Assembly (NCBI GenBank): GCA_016713365.1 | Contig: JADJPG010000002.1 | Coordinates: 124,001-188,000 of the forward strand | DNA: 64,000 nucleotides | Origin: Verrucomicrobiota bacterium | GTDB lineage: Bacteria; Verrucomicrobiota; Verrucomicrobiia; Limisphaerales; JADJPG01 | Reading direction: 5' to 3' | Translations under genes and position numbers: made by a program | The notes under the pieces: generated by a model | Told to the model about the DNA's origin: nothing | Seen by the model: the letters and a program-made list of their open reading frames with translations, nothing else | The model's database searches: none | Shown: piece after piece, positions 15,901 through 22,501 of the stretch | How positions within the stretch are numbered: the first letter of the stretch is position 1 | Layout: every line of letters starts with the position of its first letter

Positions 15901-17168
15901 TGTCCGGCGGCAAGGCCGGGAATGTTTTGCCAGATCGAGGAGCTCTGGGTGGTGCCGCCGGCGGTGGAAACGATGCGCAGGCTGCGATTGCCGTTGCGTT
16001 TGACGGTGGTGGAGAGTGTGGAGTTGGTCAGGTTGGGCGAGACGTTCCACGGTGGGGAAAGTGTGGGGCTCTCGAAGTCGCCGTTGGGAATCAGGTTGGC
16101 GCCGCCGTCGGGGTTGAGCTCGGCGACGAGTTTCAGGTCGTCGATGTAACCTTCGCCGAGGCCGGCCAGATAAACGTAGATCAAGCTGCTGCTGGCGACG
16201 CCGACGGCGGTGACCCGCACCCAGTCGCTCGTATGGGAAATCGTCCCGGAAATGCGGAGCGGTCCATCGAACTCGGAAACGTAGCGGCGGATGGCCCAGT
16301 GTTCCGGGCGCCCGAATGACAAGTTTACGCCGGTGGGCCGGCCGCCCTGGGCGTTCAGTTCCGTCTCGGCGTCCGGCGTGAGCCATTTCCAACGCGAGCC
16401 GTTCCAGAGATTCGCGGCGAACGGAATGAAGTTCGCATCCTGATAAATGCCGTCGTCATCCGCGATGCGGGACCAGTAGCCGTAGGACCAGTTCGCCTGA
16501 CCCTGCACGCCGGAGAAGTCCGTGACGGAATTCGCGATGCTCGTCGGGACGAACGGAGTTTCGCCATCGGTTTCGAAACCGACGCCAGTCGCGGCCGTTG
16601 TCCAAGACGAATCGTCGAAGCCCAGAGCCGTCCACGAATCGCCGAGCGCACCGTTCTGCGGAACCAGGACGCGGGCGCTGGCGCCGAGAGGAACCAGTGT
16701 GGAGGGGGCTTCCTGCAAGGTGATGCCGTAGGAGACGCCGCTAATCTGCACCGGATAGGAGGGCGCAAATTCGGAGACGATGTTGGTGCCGTCCGGTTTG
16801 ACGAGCGCGAGGTATTCGCCGTCGGCGCTGAGTCGGAAGTCCGTGTGCAACGTCGCACCGGGCACGCGGCGATCTTTCCCGGACGCGAAGACGATCAGAT
16901 AACCATTGGGCGGAAGATTGGTGGCCGGAAACCGCCAGGCGTTGGCCAGAGTGGAGCGATCGGAGAGACGCCAGTCCAGCAGGTTGACGGTGCTGGCGCC
17001 GGCGTTGTGGATTTCAATCCAGTCGGAGAAATCACCGTCTTCGTCGGTCACGGGTCCATCATTGGCAGCCATGAATTCGGTGATGTAGACCGCTTCCTGG
17101 GCAAAGGTGGAGGTTGAGACGGTAACCAGCATGGTTACGACGACGCCGAACAAGGCAAGCAGGTGCAT
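9957..17168 (-). CDS. Giant secreted lamin-tail/CotH/Ig-like protein
   Basis: This 2403-residue exported protein has a Sec signal peptide (about 1-23, cleavage near FAQ). Order of modules, with approximate residues: lamin-tail domain (27-140), paired jelly-roll or galactose-binding-like regions (160-960), CotH kinase-like domain (990-1370; FINLHGQTTAGVFHKRSMNVDL, LPWDLDLVFG), further lamin-tail domains near 1390, 1510, 1680 and 1825, three Ig-like domains (2003, 2093, 2183; each with the LRYQW or similar core), a Ca-binding thrombospondin-3-like patch (DSDGDGLSDDWEQRYG, about 2278-2320), and a C-terminal beta domain ending YYRIVTPRR. CotH kinases phosphorylate secreted proteins in Bacillus, but activity here is unproven. 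A surface or matrix role is inferred. It is convergent with the gene after aroB. Confidence 0.92.
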   Translation of the reverse strand: MHLLALFGVVVTMLVTVSTSTFAQEAVYITEFMAANDGPVTDEDGDFSDWIEIHNAGASTVNLLDWRLSDRSTLANAWRFPATNLPPNGYLIVFASGKDRRVPGATLHTDFRLSADGEYLALVKPDGTNIVSEFAPSYPVQISGVSYGITLQEAPSTLVPLGASARVLVPQNGALGDSWTALGFDDSSWTTAATGVGFETDGETPFVPTSIANSVTDFSGVQGQANWSYGYWSRIADDDGIYQDANFIPFAANLWNGSRWKWLTPDAETELNAQGGRPTGVNLSFGRPEHWAIRRYVSEFDGPLRISGTISHTSDWVRVTAVGVASSSLIYVYLAGLGEGYIDDLKLVAELNPDGGANLIPNGDFESPTLSPPWNVSPNLTNSTLSTTVKRNGNRSLRIVSTAGGTTQSSSIWQNIPGLAAGQIYSISYWYLATTNSSPLTVRFSGGWIDTTPAPCGDGTVARIFVDGNEVFQRAALVSSDTYSVTVPTRLGSRVDFVLDPGSGSDSECDSTVFTANLETSDPSLTVVADSVADWSFAGVQGENNWFYGYFYGGTNAAAPIYRATNFVAFPRNNGPHSTNNFWDGASWDWWNGDPPSTEIGQRVMNPNGINAGPQHWVVRRWISEVSGSITVDWSVLKLDANGAGVSARVFHNGNQRDAITLPGTNSSPTFRSVTINGVQAGDPIDIVLEPAGFGGAYGDGGDRSFVTATIRGRPTLSPYLTSSLQSAMKDQNASAYLRLPFTVTNPAAIQFLNLRLQHDDGFVAYLNGQPVASANAPATPQWNSAASQSRTDGDVMNFDEFNLTTFRGLLQPGANVLAIHGLNASASDGDFLIRPELTASSVALDPNARRYFAPPSPGEENGAGGSAVGPLLSDVAHLPTLPGDTDEIIVTARVAPTFFPVNTVRLVYRVMFSNEVNVAMFDDGQHGDGAALDGLYGASIPATASQPGQMVRYYVFTTDTSTNSSRFPLFNDPKNSPQYTGVVIPNPGLTNPVPVLHMFVQNPVLITNATGTRCSIAYDNEFYDNVFINLHGQTTAGVFHKRSMNVDLNRGYKFRWSPNAPRVDDFNLLTPIADKSYVRQPLAYETFANAGVPTHFAFPVRIQQNNAFFGIFYMVEKGDDNFLDRVGLDPNGALYKVYLPLTNGYGGVAEKKTRRDEDNSDLQSLVDGLNAPSETALKSFLYDNVDIPEVVNFLATIQLVQNEDCCWFKNYYLYRDSEGTGEWQMLPWDLDLVFGRTFGFFQVGNQVINGYFNTNIYWTNLYYTQSRSAYDYIGVNHPLVNAIFLTDETYEMFHRRWSTVQEDFLRPSNTHPLLLRLERRVDELAAQLEPDAALDFAKWGNWAPTQTMSVAVNILKTEYFARRRGWIFNTLRFANDGPYVGPQPTNAVIQFGAIEFNPASSRQSQEYVELRNPNNYAVDISNWKIDGAIQLTFRGGTVIPASGSLYLSPDVKSFRARTTGPRGGQGLFVQGNYRGQLSARGELLTLTDHRGRSVRSTNYVGAPSLAQRYLRVTEIMYHPTTLVGNVNSAAEFEYLEVKNIGPVAVPLTGVRFTSGVEFDFTSSAVTNLAAGARVLIVKNPTAFAARYGAPGNIAGQYTGSLENNGELLRLDDATGEKILEFSYNNSWYPITDGNGFSLVIVNENAPFNTWDLKSSWRPSGSENGSPGANDIAPVAFAPVLINEVLSHTDLPAVDFIELYNPTTNAVNLRGWFLSDDFGTPRKFRIATDVVIPPGGYRTFTEADFNAAPALPTSFAFSSLGDEAYLFSGDANTNLTGYFHGSQFGAAANGVSFGRHVTSTGEEHFVAQISNTPNAANSGPRVGPVVLSEVMFRPPDNAFGQDDDFGEYIELFNAGASSVALFDSANPINTWHVRGGVEFDFPTNVTLGAAAHLVLVSFDPANAELSDAFRARYNVPPSTRILGPYSGKLDNSSDTLELLRPDAPVPGAIPYILVEALTYADSAPWPSGADGTGAALRRIATSQYGNDPAAWRATTPSVGAGSVGTIAPTITTQPASRTAVGSQTATLSVTATGSNPLRYQWLFNGANLFGQTNRSLVLPNVEFDNAGVYQVVVFNPAGAAISSNANLSVVLGAYVTSQPTNIALRGSTNLATYGFTTNNARFTVSAIGTGLLRYQWRLYGVEIEGATSSSLTVSNVTFANDGPYDVAITDNVGTIFSNPARLTVLINPMIHVPPASITVITGSLFTVSASATGNPLPLGFEWRQLSTLRASNTVFSFADFPVFLAPTNFVTNQTWRVVVRNPATLGLPANATFQVTTVADSDGDGLSDDWEQRYGFNGGSALDRNLDPDNDGMTNWEEYQAGTNPTDGNSLLRIEGINGTDYRTLSFDAVASRSYTVEFTDRIEDSSWQRQFDLPALSNSRRTVLDFSPITNRYYRIVTPRRP

Positions 17169-17379
17169 GAGAGGAATGCGTTAGGGTTGTTGGCCGAGCG
17201 GCTCCGACTTTGGCAGAACCCTTCGCGCAAGTCACCTGACAAAGCGTTCCTTGCCATCTGTGATATAGATTCTGCGCTCTGCGGGCTTTTCCTCGGGTCG
17301 TCCTGCTGTCGAGTAACCTGCCGGACCTTCTTCCCCACCACCTTGCCCCTGCCAGATCACGTAGTGCGACGTTCAACCT

Positions 17380-17621
17380 GCCTGCTGTCTGGTTTTAAGG
17401 ATCTTCTCGCGAACGAGCGCCATTGCAACCCAACCATCAAGCGTGGTGGCCGGATCACGTTCGTTCCCGTCAACGACACGCCATCGGAAACCCGTTTTCT
17501 GGACGAACCAGTGGACGATGCTACGCCGGAGCGTCACTTCGATTATGCGTGGGAGATGACGCTTTGGGCCCGGGTGGCGGGTGATTTAAAGGCCGAGTAT
17601 GAGCGTCCGCAAAAAAAGTAA
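17380..17621 (+). pseudogene. Remnant of an ECF-type sigma factor gene
   Basis: The frame ending at TAA 17621 contains, from about 17380, LLSGFKDLLANERHC...IKRGGRITFVPV...TRFLDEPVDDATPERHFDYAWEMTLWARV. This follows closely the middle region of the long ECF sigma factors common in Verrucomicrobia, Planctomycetes and Acidobacteria (FLLxxLKxFLANE, KRGG, TPExxFDxxWAxTLL). The part encoding region 2 upstream is unrecognisable, and region 4 is missing after EYERPQKK. No start codon with a matching N-terminus exists, so I read it as a decayed, doubly truncated gene. The stretch 17169-17379 before it shows only faint similarity (FLAICDIDSAL) and no other gene. Confidence 0.5.
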
Positions 17622-17629
17622 AAAAACTG

Positions 17630-17657
17630 TTGCACCGAAGAGTTCGGCTGATACAGT
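17630..17657 (+). promoter_or_regulatory. Possible sigma-70 promoter for the S10 operon
   Basis: TTGCAC (17630-17635) and TACAGT (17652-17657) are separated by 16 nt, each with five or four matches to consensus. It is the best candidate upstream of rpsJ and would place the hairpin at 17662-17690 in the leader. Confidence 0.35.
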
Positions 17658-17661
17658 TCGC

Positions 17662-17690
17662 GTCCGCTTTCGTTCGGGAGCGGACTTTTT
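17662..17690 (+). terminator. Hairpin with T-tract in the rpsJ leader
   Basis: GTCCGCT (17662-17668) pairs with AGCGGAC (17679-17685) around a 10-nt loop, followed by five T residues (17686-17690). It looks like an intrinsic terminator, only 31 nt before the rpsJ ATG. Either it ends read-through from upstream or it attenuates the ribosomal operon. Confidence 0.6.
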
Positions 17691-17721
17691 GTTGAACTGA
17701 AAATATAAAATCGTTCTTTCT

Positions 17722-18030
17722 ATGGCTGGACAACGCATCCGCATTCGCCTGAAAGCCTACGACCACCGGGTCATCGACGCGTCGGCTCACGACATCGTCG
17801 AGACTGTCAAGCGCACGGGCGCTCGTGTGGCCGGGCCGATCCCTCTTCCCACTCGCGTGGAACGTTTCACTGTTCTGCGCTCCCCGCACTCGGACAAGAA
17901 GTCCCAGGAAACCTTCGAGCAACGGACGCACAAGCGCCTGCTCGACATCCTCGATCCAACTGCCAAGACGGTGGATGAGCTCAAGAAGCTCAATCTTCCC
18001 GCGGGCGTCGACATCACCATCAAGATCTAG
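17722..18030 (+). CDS. rpsJ: 30S ribosomal protein S10
   Basis: This 102-residue protein binds the 30S head and, as NusE, also partners NusB in antitermination. QRIRIRLKAYDHRVID at the N-terminus, GPIPLPTRVERFTVLRSPH in the middle and VDITIKI at the end are the family signatures at normal length. It is the first gene of a four-gene ribosomal cluster, 5 nt before rplC. The leader contains a hairpin with a T-tract. Confidence 0.98.
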   Translation: MAGQRIRIRLKAYDHRVIDASAHDIVETVKRTGARVAGPIPLPTRVERFTVLRSPHSDKKSQETFEQRTHKRLLDILDPTAKTVDELKKLNLPAGVDITIKI

Positions 18031-18035
18031 CCCCT

Positions 18036-18767
18036 ATGCCACTCGGATTACTCGGAAAGAAATTGGGCCATACCCGCGTTTATGATGCGAATGGCACTGC
18101 TATTTCAGTGACGGTCGTGCTGGCAGGGCCGAATCGCGTCATTCAGGTCAAGACCCAGGCGGGCAAGGACGGCTACAACGCCGTTCAGCTTGGTTTGGTC
18201 GATCAGAAGGAACAACGCGTCACCAAGCCGCTCCTCGGTCACTTCAAGAAACACAGTTCCACGCCGGTCAAGAAGGTGAAGGAATTCCGTGATTTCTCCA
18301 AGGAAGTGAAGCCGGGCGATGTGGTGGGCGCGAGCCTGTTCCTCGTCGGCGATTTCGTGGACGCCATTGGCGTGACCAAGGGTCGCGGCTTTGAGGGTGT
18401 CGTGAAGCGCTGGAGCTTCCGTGGCGGTGATCAGACGCACGGTGCCAAGGGTTGGAAACGCCGTTCTGGCGCCATCGGCTGCCGATTGTTCCCTGGAACG
18501 GTCAACCGCGGCATGAAGATGCCCGGTCACATGGGTCAGATTCAGCGCACCACGCAGAACTTGGAGATCATTCAGGTTCGTGAAGACGACAATTTGTTGT
18601 TGATCAAGGGTTCCATTCCGGGCTCCGAAGGTGACTACGTCATCATTCGCGAGGCCAAGAAGATGAACCGCGAAGTTGTGGCCAAGAAGCGCGCGGAAGC
18701 CGCTGCGAAGGCCAAAGCCGCACCCGCCAAGAAAGGTGCCGCCAAACCTGCATCCGCCAAAAAGTAA
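18036..18767 (+). CDS. rplC: 50S ribosomal protein L3, extended C-terminus
   Basis: L3 starts assembly of the large subunit near the peptidyl transferase centre. The 243-residue product carries the family signatures GLLGKKLGHTRVYD, VTKGRGFEGVVKRW, THGAKGWKRRSGAIG and MPGHMG. The globular part ends near residue 210 (LLIKGSIPGSEGDYVIIREAKK). The remaining 30 or so residues are a Lys/Ala-rich tail (AAAKAKAAPAKKGAAKPA), longer than in the E. coli protein (209). It lies between rpsJ and rplD with 5-6 nt gaps, so translation is likely coupled. Confidence 0.97.
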   Translation: MPLGLLGKKLGHTRVYDANGTAISVTVVLAGPNRVIQVKTQAGKDGYNAVQLGLVDQKEQRVTKPLLGHFKKHSSTPVKKVKEFRDFSKEVKPGDVVGASLFLVGDFVDAIGVTKGRGFEGVVKRWSFRGGDQTHGAKGWKRRSGAIGCRLFPGTVNRGMKMPGHMGQIQRTTQNLEIIQVREDDNLLLIKGSIPGSEGDYVIIREAKKMNREVVAKKRAEAAAKAKAAPAKKGAAKPASAKK

Positions 18768-18773
18768 ACGACC

Positions 18774-19397
18774 ATGAAGCTTACTGTTAAAGACACCAAC
18801 GGAACCCAGCAGGGCGAATTCGAAGTAAAGTTCGAACTGGTGGAGAACGGTCGTGGCACCCAGGCGGTGCATGATACCGTCGTCGCTTACCAGGCTGCCC
18901 AGCGCATGGGCACTGCCTGCACCAAAACGGCTGGCGAAGTCTCCGGCTCGAATAAGAAACCCTGGCGCCAGAAAGGCACCGGCCGCGCTCGCGCGGGCTC
19001 ACACCAATCCCCGCTGTGGGTCGGTGGTGGTGTCGTGTTCGGTCCGAAGCCGCGCGACTTCCGCAAGAAGGTCAACGCCAAGACCCGCCAGCTCGCCCTC
19101 CGCAAGGCATTGAGCGAGCGTTTGAAGGCTGGTGACGTTCAGGTCATTGCCGAGCTCAAGCTCAGCTCCCCGAAGACGAAGGGTTTCACCGCCATTCTCT
19201 CGAAGCTCGATCTGAAGGGCACCACCCTCGTGGTAGACTCGGCGATCGATAACAACGTGCGCCTCGCTTCCCGCAATGTCGAAGGCGTGGAAGTCGCCAC
19301 GGCGGACAACCTCAACACCTATCAGGTGCTTCGCCCGAACAAGCTCGTGCTGACCAAGAGCGCGTTCGAAAAACTGGAAGCCCGCTTGAAGGACTAA
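18774..19397 (+). CDS. rplD: 50S ribosomal protein L4
   Basis: This 207-residue L4 lines the nascent-chain tunnel and in E. coli also represses its own operon. The extended-loop signature is clear (KKPWRQKGTGRARAGSHQSP, then WVGGGVVFGPKPRDF), followed by the RNA-binding globular domain and the C-terminal VLRPNKLVLTKSAFEKLEARL. Spacing to rplW is 3 nt. Whether L4 regulates through the leader hairpin upstream of rpsJ is only a possibility. Confidence 0.97.
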   Translation: MKLTVKDTNGTQQGEFEVKFELVENGRGTQAVHDTVVAYQAAQRMGTACTKTAGEVSGSNKKPWRQKGTGRARAGSHQSPLWVGGGVVFGPKPRDFRKKVNAKTRQLALRKALSERLKAGDVQVIAELKLSSPKTKGFTAILSKLDLKGTTLVVDSAIDNNVRLASRNVEGVEVATADNLNTYQVLRPNKLVLTKSAFEKLEARLKD

Positions 19398-19400
19398 GTC

Positions 19401-19682
19401 ATGAACGCATTTGAAATTATCAAGACCGCCCGTCTGACTGAGAAGGGCACCCGTCAGGGCTCCAAGTATAATCAGTACACGCTCGTGGCCGACCGCCGCG
19501 CCAGCAAGCCCGAGATCAAGAAGGCCGTTGAAGAGCTCTTCAAGGTCAAGGTGGTCTCCGTCAACACGCTCAATGTTCGTGGCAAGGCCCGTCGTCAGCG
19601 CACCGCTCAAGCGGGTCGCGACGAGAGCTGGAAGAAGGCGATCGTCACGCTGAAGGAAGGCGACAAGATCGTTCTGACCTAA
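19401..19682 (+). CDS. rplW: 50S ribosomal protein L23
   Basis: This 93-residue L23 sits at the tunnel exit and docks trigger factor and SRP. IIKTARLTEKGTRQG, the AVEELFKVKVVSVNTLNV strand-helix region and the C-terminal VTLKEGDKIVL fit the family. In most bacteria rplB follows immediately; here a strong terminator follows 23 nt after the stop and an aminotransferase is next. Confidence 0.97.
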   Translation: MNAFEIIKTARLTEKGTRQGSKYNQYTLVADRRASKPEIKKAVEELFKVKVVSVNTLNVRGKARRQRTAQAGRDESWKKAIVTLKEGDKIVLT

Positions 19683-19705
19683 GCCCGGAATAGAAATTTA
19701 CGCGA

Positions 19706-19736
19706 GAGCGAATCGGGCAACCGATTCGCTCTTTTT
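19706..19736 (+). terminator. Intrinsic terminator after rplW
   Basis: An 11-bp perfect stem, GAGCGAATCGG (19706-19716) with its complement (19721-19731), closes a GCAA tetraloop and is followed by TTTTT (19732-19736). It ends the four-gene ribosomal transcript. Confidence 0.92.
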
Positions 19737-19814
19737 CATTTGTTTGTCAGTTTTGGTCCCGAAATGTTTTCACACTTGCGCTCCCGTTGATGCTGGATAG
19801 CCTCTCGCCGCTTT

Positions 19815-20990
19815 ATGAATTACAAGATTAGCCGTCGCGCCGCTTCACTCTCGCCATCACTCACCTTGGTCATCGATTCGAAGGCGAAAGCCATGAAGGC
19901 TGAAGGGCTGGATGTCGTAGGATTCGGCGCCGGTGAACCCGATTTCGACACGCCACAGCACATCAAGGACGCCGCCATCAAGGCGCTCAACGAAGGCTTC
20001 ACGAAATACACGCCGAGCAGCGGCATTCCCGAGCTGCGCCAGGCCATAGCGGACAAATTCAAGAAGGACAACGGCCTGACCTACAAACCGAGCCAGATCA
20101 TCGTCTCCAACGGCGGCAAGCATTCCTGCTACAATGTCATCCTCGCGACCTGCGAGGAGGGCGATGAAGTGATTATCCCGTCGCCGTACTGGCTGAGCTA
20201 TCCCGAGATGGTGAAGCTCGCGGGCGCGACGCCGGTGATTCTCACCACGACGGACAAGACTGAGTTCAAGGTCACGCCCGACCAACTCCGCGCCGCCATC
20301 ACGCCTCGCACGCGGCTCTTCGTGCTGAACTCGCCGAGCAATCCTACCGGCAGTGTTTATACGCCCGAGGAAATCAAGGCGCTCGGCGATATCTGCGTCG
20401 AGAAGGGCGTGCTCATCATGAGCGACGAGATTTACGAACACCTGCTCTATGACGGAGCCGTGCACAAGTCCGTCGCGAGCTTTTCGCAGGCGCATTACGA
20501 CCACACGATCATCGTGCACGGGTTCGCGAAGGCGTGGAGCATGACCGGTTGGCGTCTCGGATTTCTTGCGGCGCCGGAGCCGATTGCCAAGGCCATCGAT
20601 GCCATCCAGAGCCACAGCACAAGCAACCCGACGAGCTTCGCGCAGAAGGGTGCAGTGGCCGCGCTGACGGGTCCGCAGGATCATCTGAAGGGCTGGCTCG
20701 TGGAATACGCGAAGCGCCGCACTTACGCGTGGCAGAAGCTGAACAGCATCCCGGGCATCAGTTGCGTGAACTCGAAGGGCGCGTTCTACCTCTTCCCAAA
20801 CATCTCGAAGCTGGGCCTCAAGTCCGCGGACTTCTGCGCGCGGTTGCTCGAAGCGGAGAAGGTCGCTGCCGTTCCTGGCATTGCGTTTGGCGCGGACGAT
20901 TATCTGCGCATCAGCTACGCGACGAGCCTGGCGAACATCGAGAAGGGCCTGAACCGGTTGGAGAACTTTGTGAAGGGTCTGAAGGCCTGA
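19815..20990 (+). CDS. Pyridoxal-phosphate aspartate aminotransferase (class I)
   Basis: This 391-residue fold-type I aminotransferase probably exchanges aspartate/oxaloacetate or a related amino acid in the cytoplasm. It has GFGAGEPDFDTPQHIKDAA and TKYTPSSGIPELRQAI at the N-terminus, LNSPSNPTGSVY for cofactor binding, SDEIYEHLLYDG, and the PLP-binding Lys239 in HGFAKAWSMTGWRLG. The C-terminal domain ends with LRISYATSLANIEKGLNRL. This is the subgroup Ib type of thermophilic and many soil bacteria; some members also transaminate prephenate or aromatic amino acids, so the exact substrate is open. It has its own transcription unit after the ribosomal terminator. Confidence 0.92.
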   Translation: MNYKISRRAASLSPSLTLVIDSKAKAMKAEGLDVVGFGAGEPDFDTPQHIKDAAIKALNEGFTKYTPSSGIPELRQAIADKFKKDNGLTYKPSQIIVSNGGKHSCYNVILATCEEGDEVIIPSPYWLSYPEMVKLAGATPVILTTTDKTEFKVTPDQLRAAITPRTRLFVLNSPSNPTGSVYTPEEIKALGDICVEKGVLIMSDEIYEHLLYDGAVHKSVASFSQAHYDHTIIVHGFAKAWSMTGWRLGFLAAPEPIAKAIDAIQSHSTSNPTSFAQKGAVAALTGPQDHLKGWLVEYAKRRTYAWQKLNSIPGISCVNSKGAFYLFPNISKLGLKSADFCARLLEAEKVAAVPGIAFGADDYLRISYATSLANIEKGLNRLENFVKGLKA

Positions 20991-21119
20991 CCTGACGCCC
21001 GTCCCTCGGAGCTTATTCGTTGCGGTAAATCCTGTTGCCTGCCGATTTGGTTTTGGCCACGTTCGGGCGTTCGGTGGTTTTTCACCTTCAACCAAACAAC
21101 AGAGAAAGGCGTCGGAATC

Positions 21120-21479
21120 ATGGAAAACGATTCATCTTCGGGACTCGGCTTGCTGGGCGGTATATTAGCGTTCGTCGTCGCGGTTGGGTTGTATGTCTTC
21201 TTCTGCTACTGCCTTAAACTGATCTGCGAGAAGACCGGCCACCAGCCGGGCGTGCTCATTTGGATCCCCATCGCGAATCTCGTCCCGCTACTCACGGTGG
21301 CCAAGTTGCCGATTTGGTTCATCGTCTTGTTTTTCATTCCGTTCGTGAATTTCTTCATTGGCATCTACCTGTGGGTGAAGATTTGTCAGGCGCGTGGCAA
21401 GTCCGGCTGGCTGGCAGTTCTGCTATTCATCCCGGTTTTAAACATCGCGTTCCTGCCCTATCTCGCGTTCTCGGAGTAG
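21120..21479 (+). CDS. Small DUF5684-like integral membrane protein
   Basis: This 119-residue protein is almost entirely membrane: hydrophobic segments at about residues 9-34, 46-58, 63-85 and 97-115. The pattern GVLIWIPIANLVPLLTVAKLP...WFIVLFFIPFVNFFIGIYLWVKICQARGKSGWLAVLLFIPVLNIAFLPYLAFS is the internally repeated arrangement of the DUF5684 type. Function is unknown. The same ARGK-x-G-x(2)-A-V-x-LL-x-P-V-x-N segment occurs at the end of the next gene, so the two are related. Confidence 0.8.
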   Translation: MENDSSSGLGLLGGILAFVVAVGLYVFFCYCLKLICEKTGHQPGVLIWIPIANLVPLLTVAKLPIWFIVLFFIPFVNFFIGIYLWVKICQARGKSGWLAVLLFIPVLNIAFLPYLAFSE

Positions 21480-21564
21480 CTGGCCGGCGGCGACACCTCG
21501 CGTCGCGTCCAGCTCGGGTCCGGCTCCCGATTCCCGACTTCCCGGATAAATCCAGTTCAGAGCG

Positions 21565-21594
21565 TCACGTTAACCGCCGATGTGGTTAACGTGA
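21565..21594. other. Perfect inverted repeat before a membrane protein gene
   Basis: TCACGTTAACC (21565-21575) and GGTTAACGTGA (21584-21594) form an 11-bp perfect dyad with an 8-nt centre. It ends 35 nt upstream of the next start codon. No T-tract follows on either strand, so an operator or mRNA hairpin is more likely than a terminator. Confidence 0.5.
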
Positions 21595-21629
21595 AACAGT
21601 GCAGCTCTCTGAAGTGAAGGGATCGCGGG

Positions 21630-22409
21630 ATGAGTATCCGAATTTTACTTTCCATTTTTCTGCTGGGTTTGGTCGCGACCGGTGCGCCGGTGGTCGACGA
21701 GAAGTTTGATACCTTGACGATTGGGAAGGACACCTTCACGAACGTCACCGTGCTGAACAAGACCCGGACCGATGTGTTCATCAGTCATTCCAAGGGCATG
21801 GCCAGCTTGAAGGTGAAGGATCTCGACACGCCCGCGCAGCTCAAACTGGGCTACCAAATCGAGCAGCCGAAGCAGACCAAGACCGAAGCCATCAAGCAGA
21901 CCATGGCGGGCATCACCGAGATGAAGGAAGATCCCCGGGTGCAGGCTGCCGAGGCTGAAGTGTTCGCCCGCTTTAGCGAGGCTCTCGAACAATTTGATCC
22001 CCGAATCTTTTACGGCTTCATCGCGGCAATCATTCTCGCCTACCTGTCGTTCTCGTCGTTGTGCCGATCCATCTGCTTGAAGGTGGCGAATCCGCCAAAA
22101 GATCTCATTCCGCTGGTGTGGCTGCCGTTGCTCAAACAGCTGCCAATGTTGAAAGCGGCGGGAATGTCGCCGGCGTGGATGCTCACCAATCTTGTTCCGG
22201 GACTGTTTCTCGTCACCTACGTCGTGTGGAGTTTCAAGATCACGCAGGCGCGCGGGAAGCACGTTGCCACGGCGGTTTTCCTGTTGCTCCCGGTGACCAA
22301 TCTCTTTGCGTTTCTCTATCTCTCGATGTCGGGCGGCGCGGCGGAACCGGTGGGCGATCGACGCAATATCATCTCTCTTCATACCCCGCAGCGTCGCGAG
22401 GCGGCCTAG
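21630..22409 (+). CDS. Exported/membrane protein with DUF5684-like C-terminal region
   Basis: The 259 residues start with a signal peptide or anchor (IRILLSIFLLGLVATGAP). A periplasmic domain of about 100 residues follows, including FDTLTIGKDTFTNVTVLNKTRTDVFISHSKGMASLKVKDL. This is a short beta module often seen in Verrucomicrobia, in which a compound is followed by a Lys-rich linker. The last part (about 133-240) has three or four membrane helices with LPLLKQLPMLKAAGMSPAWML and KITQARGKHVATAVFLLLPVTNLFAFLYL, matching the previous gene. Function is unknown. Confidence 0.75.
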   Translation: MSIRILLSIFLLGLVATGAPVVDEKFDTLTIGKDTFTNVTVLNKTRTDVFISHSKGMASLKVKDLDTPAQLKLGYQIEQPKQTKTEAIKQTMAGITEMKEDPRVQAAEAEVFARFSEALEQFDPRIFYGFIAAIILAYLSFSSLCRSICLKVANPPKDLIPLVWLPLLKQLPMLKAAGMSPAWMLTNLVPGLFLVTYVVWSFKITQARGKHVATAVFLLLPVTNLFAFLYLSMSGGAAEPVGDRRNIISLHTPQRREAA

Positions 22410-22501
22410 TCCGGTGCGGGCGGTTGTTTGCGGGATTCCATTTGCCTCAGGCGTTTCCACAGTTGCCAAGCTGAGGCGCTATCAGGTAGTTCTCTCCGCG
22501 T

